Source: Rhea pennata
Lineage: Eukaryota > Chordata > Aves > Rheiformes > Rheidae
Assembly: GCF_028389875.1 (NCBI RefSeq)
Contig: NC_084666.1
Span: 29,854,308-29,918,307 of the forward strand
Direction of reading: 5' to 3'
Length of the DNA stretch: 64,000 nucleotides
Shown here: piece after piece, positions 37,801 through 47,221 of the stretch
How positions within the stretch are numbered: the first letter of the stretch is position 1
Layout: every line of letters begins with the position of its first letter
Position numbers and translations under genes: made by a program
Notes under the pieces: generated by a model
The model's input: only the letters and a program-made list of their open reading frames with translations
Database searches by the model: none
Told to the model about the DNA's origin: nothing

Positions 37801-40800
37801 AAATGTGAGAATGCAAGCATGCATAGTTTAAGCTTACATACGTCCGCTTTGTATCTCTTCAATCTTCTCTCATTAAGTTGGGGAACAAGTTGCAGCAAAG
37901 GATGCAGGACAGACGACTGAGAGGACATGAACACAGACACATGAGCAACAATGAAATTCTGACCTTACGATCTCTTCCCACAATACTGGTTTGCAGACCA
38001 AACATGCACCAAAAAAGAACTGAAGATGTTAATTGAGAAACTAATTTTTTGAACACTCTGAATTGACAACACAAAGGTACCAACATTTATATTTACACTA
38101 TGAATGTGATGCACACAGTGATGGAGGGAAGAGCTGTGCATCCTCACCTTTATGTGTTGAAAGTTCAGAACAATTCACAGACTTGTCTAGGTAATTGTAA
38201 TTATTCAAACTTTAGTCATCCTTTGTGAGCACTACAGAAAACATTTTCCTACACAACTTCTACTAACTTTTCTATGATTATCTGCTACAGAAATTAGCAG
38301 CTTTAATCTCCTTTGTACTGAAGAATTTTTTATTTGATTTTTTATTATTTATTTGAAAATAATATAAATCACAGCAAAAAAAATGTGTTTTGCTAGAAAA
38401 TAGTTTACAGAGGAGAACTATTCTCAAGTAAATTTTGTAACCATGGCACTGGTCACTCTGCCTATTAGACAAGCTCCAGTCCTGACATCCCCTGTGCTGC
38501 ACAAGACTCTGTATGCTCGCACACAGCCTGGCACAGCGCAGTGCTGTCGGGTGCAGCATAAGTCCCCATGCAGTGACTGGCAACAAGAACCTGGGGGCTT
38601 GTGGACTGAGGTCCACACTGGGAAATAAAGTAGACATACCCACACTCCTCCAACCAATTTAAACCTTTTGCTGATGAAGTTTTTCATAATTAAAAAATAT
38701 AGTGCATTTTTTTACAATACTTCTTGCACAAAAAGACAACAAAGAGAAATATAATTTATGGAATCACTAGCATTACCAAAGTGATAACACATTTCATAGG
38801 CAAATGAATTTGCCTCCTTGCAGTGAATCTTGCACGGTATGCCTAAGGTATCCGATGCTGCGTACATGAGCGAAAGAGGGCGGCCAGCTGCCACACAGGC
38901 TCTGCCCTGCAGCCAGGGGAGAGGGGAGAATGCAGCGAAGAAGGAGGTCGCTCACCTATGTTAGTACGTCCCAGACCTGGGCTAGAAAAGAGTCACCTGA
39001 ACAGCTAAACCGTAAGTGAGAAAGCAGCAACCTCTGGGGGTGGGCAGGGGCAAAGGTCTTCAGGGTGGGGAGGAAGAGGGAGGCAGTAACTGCTTCAACA
39101 GGAGCAGAGATGGCTTATTTCACTGTGCCCTGATTACCATTAAAAGCTCCAGAGCAGCTCTATCATGAAAATCCTGACTACAGCATCCACAGTATTCACC
39201 GGAAGCCTAGAAAACAGTATCACTCTCTAGGAAATATATAGCATATTTCTGAAGAAACATAAAAACAAGGCAATAATGGACATTAACATATCAGAATGGT
39301 TGTTAAGAAATGAGAAAATACAAATATGCTTAACTTCCTCAACATCATAGGTACACATAAAAAAAAGATGTACATGAATATATAATTATACTTCAAGAGT
39401 AGATCACTTTTTTTTTTAGCTTATGAGAATATTTTTATAGCAAAAAATTTAGGTTACTTAAAAAATTGGTACTTCTCATCTGTAATAAAATCTGAAATCT
39501 TAATTAGACTCATATAATACTCTGTCTAACATATATTTATGACTGCTACTAATAATTAATACAATGCATTAATAATTCTTAATATTTAAGGCCAGGTTCT
39601 CACCTGGCATAAGTCAGCATTGTTCCACTGCATGTTATGCTCATAACATACCAGAAATAAGCATGTGATCTTATTCTTTCATGTTGAAACTTAAGATGCA
39701 GTTGTGACAAATATTTAGTAGTTTTCCATTTGCATATATGTACAATGTTGATGATCCTTTGCCATGTTATTAAAGCATATTCTATATTTCAAACAAAAAA
39801 CTCTCAGTTGTGAGCTTGCTATCCAGTTGGAGAGACTGTTACAAAAAGGAACATTATCTTGTTTTTAAATACAAGCACGCACGTACTCACAATGAGGTGC
39901 TATGCAACTTACCATGATGTCTGAGTTGCCCGCGTCATGGGTCTTAGAATAATGAAATAAGAACTGTTCAAAAAAATTAAAAGTGGGGTTTTACTATAAT
40001 ACAGGGCAAGGAGGTTATGATTTTCTCGACAATTTAGTGTGACCAAAAAAAAAAATTAACAGAAATCTTACCCTTTTGGTGTAGTCTTTTTCATCCAAAC
40101 CCTGTGGGAATAATAGTTGGTAGAAAGGCTTTTATTTGTTAAAAAAAAAAAAAAAAAAAGCAATGGGTAGTTTTAATTACATTATAAACTTTTCAGTAGT
40201 GGCTTGGAATATTGTCCTTTCTTGGCAAGTGTATTCTATATCTTTGCTTATCAATGTGAATGTTCTTTTCAGCCCCTGTAGAGGCCACTGGTTACTAGAA
40301 GAGTTGGTTGCCATGATTGTGCCATTCTCTCCTTCCCACTGTCAAAAGAGATGTGCGTAATGTTTTGTCCTATCTAGAATCTGCGTTTTTATTTTTCACC
40401 ATGAGCTGAAGCCCCAGTTCTAGCAAAAAAAAGTGTTGGCAGCAGCAGATTCTCCTAAGTAAAATTGTTTCTCTACAGACAACTGCATAATTTTTCTCAT
40501 CTAGAGCAATATAAACACCTGAAACCTTGTATCCAAGCTGGAGCTTATTCTCCAAACACTGGAATTTCACAGCAGTCTTCAATGGGTGTTAGATTAGGAC
40601 ATGCAGCATTTTGGTGGAAGAATTGATACTATTACTTCAAACAGTTCAGACGTGTCTTCTGAATTCATTGTAGACACTGGCACACTGAGTGAGCATGCTT
40701 ATATTAAGTAGCTTTTCATGTGCATTACCTGTGGTTTCTGGAGAAATCCCATGACCAAAAAGCAAAGTTCTTCCAGTGCACTGGATGCCTAATGCAAAGA

Positions 40801-43800
40801 AAAGATGAACTCAGGCATCACACTTCCACTCCTACTGCATTTAGTAAATAATACCAAAAATAAAGTAACTTCTATATAAGGTGACTCACCTGAGGCTGAG
40901 AATCTGTAGTCAAGTAGGCAGAACATGCATCATCTATCTGTAAAAGTTCACATAGTACTCTTTAAGAAGTCAGATTAATATAAACATATGAAATGTATAC
41001 ATTTTCAGAACAGTTCAGTGCAACCAAAGGCATGGCAAGCTTACCACCATAGGGAATTCATATAGGGACAGTCCTGAAATTCAAGAAAAACAATCGCCCT
41101 TAACTGAATGAACAAATTTACACTTACTTAATCTCAACAACCACATATTTACCTGTATCCATTATTCTGAAATACCACTAATGTTCCTTCTGTTTATAAA
41201 CTTCTCAGGCAGACTCACAATTTAAATGAAGATTGTAAGCTTTGGAGGCATGGACTATGAACATAGATATCTTCTGTGGTATCTTTGGGTTGTATAAAAC
41301 TGCAAAGAAAATGGCAGTACTAAGTGGTTCAATGTTCACAGTCCTCAAATATTGCTCTTCTGACTGAACTTCAACATCCCTGCAGGTGTATAACACACAT
41401 CTCTCCTGAGCAATTAAAGTATGTGCCAGCAGCTCTTACACATGCCAGTCCATTTGTGTGAGTCATCAACCAGCCAGTCTCCAAGGTTTCCACTGATTTC
41501 ATTGACATATGAAAAGCCGTACAAGGTCTTGTTTACAGGAGATGGATCCCAAATCACAAGGCTAATAAGAGATGTATTCAGTATATTTCAAAGAACCTGA
41601 ACTCAGATCAAAAAACGCTGTTGAAAAAGTGACTGCCTTTGAGCTTGGATTCATCAGTATAGAATAGAATGGAAGTGACACATATAGACATGAAAACAAA
41701 AAACAACTCCCCCCATAGAGCAACCCAAGAAACTCCAACCCCCCCTCAGTCATTTCATCAGGGGCAGAACAAATGTCCGTTTAGTTCTGCATCTTACCTC
41801 CAAAAAAGGACCAAACATGGGCACCCAGGGAAAAGCGTAAGAAGAAATCAGCTATCTAGTAAAACTTGTGAGCTCCAGATTGGTGGTAGCTGGAGAGTAC
41901 AAACTTTGAGTCAGAAGTCGTTCTTTCATAATAAAGCTCCATGGATCCTGTTCTGTGAATTAGGCCAAGCTCTCTCTGAACCCTTGTAAACTGTTAACAT
42001 CCCCAACATCCCACGGTAAGGATTTCCTAAGCACTGCATGAAACACCACCGCTTTGTCTTGATCAGTCTTTTCAAAGATAGCTTCATTCAGTACTATTCA
42101 GTACTATTGCAGTCTTGTCTTGGAAGAAGCAATTAATAATTAATCCCTACCCACCCTCTCTACCATTCATGACCTTGTATAGACCTTAATCAGATCCTCT
42201 TTCCATTGTCTCTTTTCCAGGCTGAAAGAATCCCAGACTAAGAAACATTCTCAGTGCAGCTATTAATCAGGAAGGGAAAAGAAATAGGGGGAAAAGTGGA
42301 ATTCATGGAAGTTATTTTACCAGTGCTGAAAGTTCAAAGTATTCCATAAGGAAGAGAAAGTCTCCAGTACTCCAGCTGGAGCTACAAAATCTAATAATAA
42401 TTTTAAAAGGTTTAACTTTTTATTATATAATTTTAAAGTTGTATCAATAGCAACCCACATTAGCACCATTTTTTTCATTAAATATTTGATACTGTTAGTT
42501 CAGATGCCAAATAGCTTTGCCACTTTTTATATTGTTCACAGACTGCATCAAAAATGTTTTTTTTTTCAAATGAAAAGTGAGCAATACAATGAATCCTTTA
42601 ACTTTATTATAGATAAAAAGCCCTAAACAGCATTTTTTAAATGAAGAAAACATTAAATGAAAAAAAGCAATAAACAAATAATGCATATCTGTGTACTTCA
42701 AGAGTAGAGATGATTCATTTCTCTAGGGACAATCTATGAGAAAGCATTAGCAGGGAGTGGGAAAGCTAATAGCACACAGGATTCCCCTTGCAAATAGTTT
42801 TTGTTGGTAACACATCCCCCCCTTGCTCTTTTGCCTTGATCTTACATTTGCTTCTCTCTGGGAATGTGACTTCAGCTTCACTACTGAGATTTCAGGGAGT
42901 GAGTATGTAAATGGAGAAATCAGTATTGAATGAAATAAATTAAGCTAAAATCATTCTGGAAGCCCAAGTTAAAAATCTATTATTCCTTCTTGGTGAGGGT
43001 TTGTTTGTTTTTTGTTTGTTTGTCTATTCTGCAGTTGGAAGTGACTACTAGAGAACTACTGTAACTCAAGAGCAGGGCAAGGCAGAGACTGCATTGTGGT
43101 CAACACAGTGCAAAGCAGAGGATCTCTTAGCTAAAACCTGCACATAAAAGGAAAGGGCTGAGGAAAAGTCATAGTTTCAGGACTTGACAATTGTTTTTTT
43201 CTTTTTTATTCTAAGATTTTGATTTTTTAAAAAAAATCCTATTATCCTTGATGCATCTTCTCATTAATTTCCTCTCCTGCTTCAGAAAGGTGGCATGAGG
43301 ATGACAGCTTTTGAGCTTGTGAGTTGCTTGTTGGTTTGGTTTTGGGGTTGGTTACATAGAATAGAGGCATGAATTGGTGTGGGGAAACAGTAAAGGAGCA
43401 CTGTACTTACAAAGTTCACATATTTATAAACTCAGAATCATTCCTGGAAAATATTTATTTAATTTCAGGTTTAATTTCATAACCAGAATAATCAACCAAT
43501 AAAGTAAAAATCAAGAACAAAAATTATTCTTTTCATTCTGAGAAAATCTGGTAAACTAGTATAATTCAGACTGATTTGGAGTATATAACCCTGCATCTAA
43601 TTCTCTTTACTTAGTTCTTAGTTTCTCTCCAGTTATGCATTATTCTTGCTGTAATAAAGTTTCATACTGTTTACGTTACACAATTCCATAAGGAATTTAG
43701 TATTTTATGCATACTTCTTCATCCACTGAAAAAAGGAACTTTGCCTTTGCCCCTAGCGACTGTTGGAGCAATCTTGTATTACAAAAGCAAATGAAAGAGT

Positions 43801-46800
43801 AAATGCAGAAATGTATAAAACAGCATCTTTTAATCCAGAATTTAAATAACTCATTTTCATAAACTCTTCTAGCTATTAGGATCTTACTTCCCAAGAGATC
43901 ACTTCTCTCCCAGGACAGAAATATCCTCAAGGCTTGCGCAGGTGCCCATCTGTGAGTATGTTAGTGTTAGAGTCAATAATCCTGAGATGAAATAGGGGGA
44001 GCTGTCAATAAGGGAAGTGTGTCCTGGAAAGGCACCAACAGCAGGAAATTTACTCTGCATATCCGTACCCAGTTCTTTCCTTGCTGAGTTGCTTGCATTC
44101 TAATGTTATCAGAAGCCACAGAATTAAATGTTAACACAGTCCTTCAAGACGACAACAACAGGATAGTGGCATGTTCCAGGCTAGCCCTCTCTAAGTGTTA
44201 TGTCCTGCTGCTCCATCTCTTCCAAAAGGGCATGGAAGAACCCACGTTAAAGCACATCAGATCAAATGTATGTAAGTTTAAAAGAAGGGAATGGAAGCTA
44301 GAAGAGCGATCAGCAGTAAAAAGCGGGAGAGCGAGGCGTGAGAGCAAGGATGGGCACAGAAGAAACAGTGGTATCCCCCACAGCAGCTGAGGCCTGAGGC
44401 ATGTGTGTTTTAGCCTTGTGTCCCTGGCCTGCTCGCAATAAACTGCAAGAATCGCTACCAGCCGTCACCCCGAGAGCAAAGGGCTGAGCCAGCCCGCCTG
44501 CCTGTCATGCTCACCTCTTTCCACTGCTGCAAATCCTGATCTGCCTGTAGCGCTTGGGATGGCATCGGTGCACCTGGAAGCACAAACAGGGCTTATCAAT
44601 ACTGTACAGCACAGGTAATTTCTGTAAGTATCTTATGTCAGTGATTTAGATAATAATAGTGAGTACGATACAATACCTGCAAGTCTGGAGTACGCTTATT
44701 GGTGTCTGTACAGAGCTCCATGCTCTGAGGGCATCTCCCACCCCACACATTGTTATATTTGCCTGCTAGTTTCTGCCCACTCTTCATTATCACGGCAGCA
44801 GCAGCAGGTTCCTTTGCAAGGTGACAGCAGAGATGGGCACTTGCATCTCTTTGCAATAAACAGAGTAGAAATGACTCTGTTTTCACCAAAAGTCAGCCTC
44901 GCATTAGTCTGTTCTCAGTGAAAAGTAGCAGGAGAGAAGAAGTGCACAGCAGCTCTCCAACGCTAGATCTGCTCAGGAAAACACATTTTGTTGTTTGTTT
45001 TAGTTCAAGGAGAAACTCCACACAAGTAAAAGGTGCTACAATTCTTTTCCGCTTTGTTTCATGTTCTTAATTAATGCATTCACATTGGATTATTGCTCCA
45101 GGACTGGTGCCTGGTTTAAGGCCCTATTCCAAGGGTGGAATCGGGCAATGCTTCCGATAAACACACCTTCCCCTGAAATCGCTGCCTGTCACTGAGCACT
45201 GCTGCTGCTGTTGCCTGATTCCCAAGACTTTCCAGGGGAAACAGAAGAAATCCAATAGCCTGTAAAGCTGAGAGCAGCAGGCTCTCAGGAAGCCTGAATA
45301 TTACAGCTTTTCTTTTTCTCTTTTCTTTTCTTTTCTTTTCTTTTCTTTTCTTTTCTTTTCTTTTCTTTTCTCTTTTCTTTTCTTTTCTTTTCTTTTCTTT
45401 TCTTGGAGCATAAACTTTTGAACGGAGGAGATGCAATTATTCTGCCAGCTCATAACTTTCCTTAACACTTCTCCATTTATTCACAAAACTCATATTTCAT
45501 GTCCAGTCCCATCAATTTTGCGCTCCCACCTGGGACTATCCGTCTGTCAGTGCCAAGCAGTGCACTCCTGCAGGCTGTTCGGACTTCATTCATTTACACA
45601 CGCATCCCTATGCACACTGGGAAACAGTAAGCAGTCTTGTAAGATGCACAAAATATCTGTTAAAAAAATATTATTCAGGAAAGCCAATTCTGTCCAAAAG
45701 GAACATGGAAGAGGATATCATCTTACAGAACACACACCGTCCATTAACATCTGCCCTCCTCACCTTCAAGCCTGCCACCGGCTAAAAACACAACTTCCTC
45801 CAAGTCAGCAGAATGCTAGATGCACATTTTCAGTAACTTTTCAACCTGGGATTCATGTCTTAAATCTTCTCTTCTTCCCCCACTGCTCCCTCTATATGGG
45901 CTCCTGGAAATATTTTCTATAAGAGCAGCGATAAAATACTGTGTACTCACTGCTCTTCCTGTCTCTCTTTTTCCTTCGCTCCTCTCTTGCACAACTGGAG
46001 AATTTAATTTTAGCAGAATATTCAATACACTGTATTTAAATTTCTCTACTTCTTGATATTAAAAACAAAACAGAAGAAAAACTCTTGAGGAAAGTACTTC
46101 TCAAACACACAAAATGTGAGAAAACAGACATGCTCCCTGCACACGGACTTGTTTTGCAATCATTCTTCACAAATCTTAAGCATTAAAAATATACTTATGT
46201 ATATTGGGAAATAGAAAACAAAGTCTATCTTGTCAAAATGCCCATTACCTGTGCTTGTTTCACAAGCACTTGCATGTTACAAAAACTGTAACTTTCACGT
46301 GTAACAAGTTACATTTTAAACGAAATCAAACTAATCAAGCTGTATCGCTAAAGCAAGCTAACAAAAACAAAAAAGCTCTTTTTCCACTCAACACCTGCAT
46401 GCACACCAGCTCCCACGGACCCCGAAGGTAATAAATACTGCTTCAGGCTGGACCAGCTGCCTTGCAGAGAGGATCCCTGCCAACCTAAACTCTCCTCTGA
46501 TTCTGCGGAACATCCAGCTCCCCTGGGTTAGCATTTATACCAAGCAAACTCGGTGTAAAAAATGAAGCCTGTTTTGATACAAGCCGCTTCCCCGAGTGGC
46601 TGCGCGGGGGCTTCGCCCGGACGGAGTGAGCCGGCGGGAGCTCGCAGGGAGGCCCCCGCGGCGCCCGGCCCGCGCGGGCAGGCAGCCCCCTCGCTCAGAC
46701 CGCTCCGGCCGCAGCCCCCGCCGCCGAGAGCCGCGGCGCGGTGAGGGTGCCGCGCGCGGAGACGCGGTCCGGCCGGCGGCCGGCAGCCCCCTGCGGGGCT

Positions 46801-47047
46801 GGCAGGCTCCGGGTGAGGGGGGAGGTCAGGCCCACGTTGCCCCCCTCCCAATTGCACTGCAGGGTCTGCGGGGTTGGGGAAGGGGATGCTCCTCACCTTT
46901 GCAAGCACACAGGCAGGAGGCGAGGAGGAGGAGGAGGAGCAGCGGCAGCGGGGCCCCTGGCGCTGTGCTGCTGTCGCCTGCCTTCCCGGGGCTGCGCGGT
47001 GGAGCTGCCGCGAGGGGCTGCTGGTGGTAGAAGTTTCCCATGGCCAT
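28797..47047 (-). CDS. NMU: Neuromedin U prepropeptide, complete gene of nine coding exons
   Basis: The spliced CDS is 564 nt (187 aa), all junctions in frame. Exons: 47047-46897, 44573-44515, 40937-40890, 40788-40729, 40101-40072, 39963-39913, 37916-37842, 30668-30615, 28832-28797. The product is a secreted precursor with a Leu-rich signal core (PLPLLLLLLLASCLCAC), spacer segments, a KR-bounded 36-residue NURP-like peptide starting FLFHYSKTHD and ending before KR, then a 25-residue neuromedin U starting YKADEELQ and ending FFFRPRN. The following Gly-Arg-Arg supplies the amide and the cleavage site. From the family: NMU acts through the G-protein-coupled receptors NMUR1 and NMUR2 on smooth muscle, feeding, stress and circadian circuits. 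Start choice: ATG at 47047 has a strong context (GCC ATG G). An in-frame ATG at 47131 has a weak context and follows a TGA at 47143-47141. Human NMU is 174 aa. Confidence 0.95.
30615..30668 (-). CDS. NMU: NMU coding exon 8
   Basis: 54 nt with acceptor acttttcag and donor GTACAG. It encodes EELQGPGGIRSRGYFFFR, the middle and most of the active end of neuromedin U. It is separated from exon 7 by the largest intron (7.2 kb). Confidence 0.96.
34526..34587 (+). repeat. Duplicated 62-bp block, copy 1
   Basis: Matches 36145-36206 in direct orientation at 58 of 62 positions. It lies in NMU intron 7. Weak similarity continues for about 30 bp on the right. The family is not recognised. Confidence 0.75.
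36145..36206 (+). repeat. Duplicated 62-bp block, copy 2
   Basis: Second copy, 1.6 kb from the first, with four substitutions. Either a local duplication or two copies of a dispersed repeat. Confidence 0.75.
37842..37916 (-). CDS. NMU: NMU coding exon 7
   Basis: 75 nt with acceptor gtcctctcag and donor GTATGT. It encodes SSVLHPLLQLVPQLNERRLK then R and YKAD. The RR and KR sites allow 33- or 36-residue NURP forms, and KR releases the N-terminus of neuromedin U. Confidence 0.96.
37917..39912 (-). other. NMU: NMU intron 6
   Basis: 2 kb with two moderately GC-richer patches (38.43-38.63 kb and 38.82-39.10 kb) flanked by AT-rich DNA. Neither gives a convincing reading frame. They may be old repeat remnants I cannot name. 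Confidence 0.7.
39913..39963 (-). CDS. NMU: NMU coding exon 6
   Basis: 51 nt with acceptor tttgaacag and donor GTAAGT. It encodes FLFHYSKTHDAGNSDIM, the first half of the NURP-like peptide. FLFHYSKT is strongly conserved in the family. Confidence 0.95.
40072..40101 (-). CDS. NMU: NMU coding exon 5 (30-nt micro-exon)
   Basis: Encodes GLDEKDYTKR between acceptor cccacag and donor GTAAGA. The final KR is the convertase site that frees the N-terminus of the NURP-like peptide. Skipping it would keep frame but remove that site. Confidence 0.93.
40729..40788 (-). CDS. NMU: NMU coding exon 4
   Basis: 60 nt with acceptor tgcattag and donor GTAATG. It encodes ASSALEELCFLVMGFLQKPQ. ALEELCF is diagnostic. 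Only a 101-nt intron separates it from exon 3. Confidence 0.95.
40890..40937 (-). CDS. NMU: NMU coding exon 3
   Basis: 48 nt with acceptor ttttacag and donor GTGAGT. It encodes IDDACSAYLTTDSQPQ. The IDD-C and DSQPQ pattern matches the family precursor. Confidence 0.94.
40938..44514 (-). other. NMU: NMU intron 2
   Basis: 3.6 kb intron containing an old CR1-like fragment around 41.93-42.25 kb. No further exon is seen. Confidence 0.75.
41930..42250 (-). mobile_element. Ancient CR1-type LINE fragment
   Basis: The plus strand carries the degraded antisense phrases catcccacggtaaggatttcc, gaccttaatcagatcctctt and tctcttttccaggctgaa with agaatcccag, which follow the order of antisense CR1 sequence in sauropsids. 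Strongly diverged, so the boundaries are approximate. Confidence 0.6.
44515..44573 (-). CDS. NMU: NMU coding exon 2
   Basis: 59 nt with acceptor gcttccag and donor GTGAGC. It completes a Gly codon and encodes APMPSQALQADQDLQQWKE, the counterpart of the segment after the signal peptide in mammalian NMU. Confidence 0.93.
45307..45414. repeat. (TTTTC)n pentanucleotide microsatellite
   Basis: About 108 bp of TTTTC units with few interruptions in NMU intron 1. On the minus strand it is a purine tract (GAAAA)n and yields a spurious Lys-rich open frame. Confidence 0.95.
46897..47047 (-). CDS. NMU: NMU coding exon 1 (signal peptide)
   Basis: 151 nt encoding 50 residues from MAMGNFYHQQ through the hydrophobic core PLPLLLLLLLASCLCACK, plus one base, before the donor GTGAGG. 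The n-region is long (about 30 residues), so the second ATG at 47041 (also a good context) remains possible. An in-frame ATG at 47131 would add 28 residues. Confidence 0.85.
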
Positions 47048-47116
47048 GGCAGCTCCCGCTCTGCCTCCAGTCTGGGCATGCCTCTCTCCCTTCCCAAACT
47101 TTTTAAATCTCCCGGA

Positions 47117-47122
47117 CACGTG
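47117..47122. promoter_or_regulatory. Perfect CACGTG E-box upstream of NMU start codon
   Basis: cacgtg lies 70 bp upstream of the preferred NMU ATG, in the 5'UTR or core promoter. It is the binding core of CLOCK:BMAL1, MYC/MAX, USF and related factors. Confidence 0.55.
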
Positions 47123-47136
47123 GATCGGCATCAGCT

Positions 47137-47143
47137 TGACTCA
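47137..47143. promoter_or_regulatory. AP-1 consensus TGACTCA, proximal copy
   Basis: Exact TGACTCA, 14 bp from the E-box. It also contains the TGA that closes the longer NMU open frame. Confidence 0.5.
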
Positions 47144-47214
47144 CGAATGAGGCGTCAGCCCCCTTGCCACCCACCCCAGGGCCAGACCCCGTCATCGTCG
47201 GCAGGCAGCGGGGC

Positions 47215-47221
47215 TGACTCA
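47215..47221. promoter_or_regulatory. AP-1 consensus TGACTCA, distal copy
   Basis: Second exact TGACTCA, 78 bp from the first. The context gctgactcagc also resembles a MAF/NRF2 half palindrome (TGCTGACTCAGCA type). Confidence 0.5.

Larger units (their letters stand above)
30669..37841 (-). other. NMU: NMU intron 7
   Basis: 7.2 kb of AT-rich intron with no additional exon recognised. It contains the duplicated 62-bp block and a short (TTTA)n tract near 34.82 kb. Open frames here, such as 34795-35031, show no family features. Confidence 0.8.

Noticed and set aside
45116-45436. Lys-rich minus-strand open frame
   Set aside because: Produced by translation of the (TTTTC)n microsatellite.
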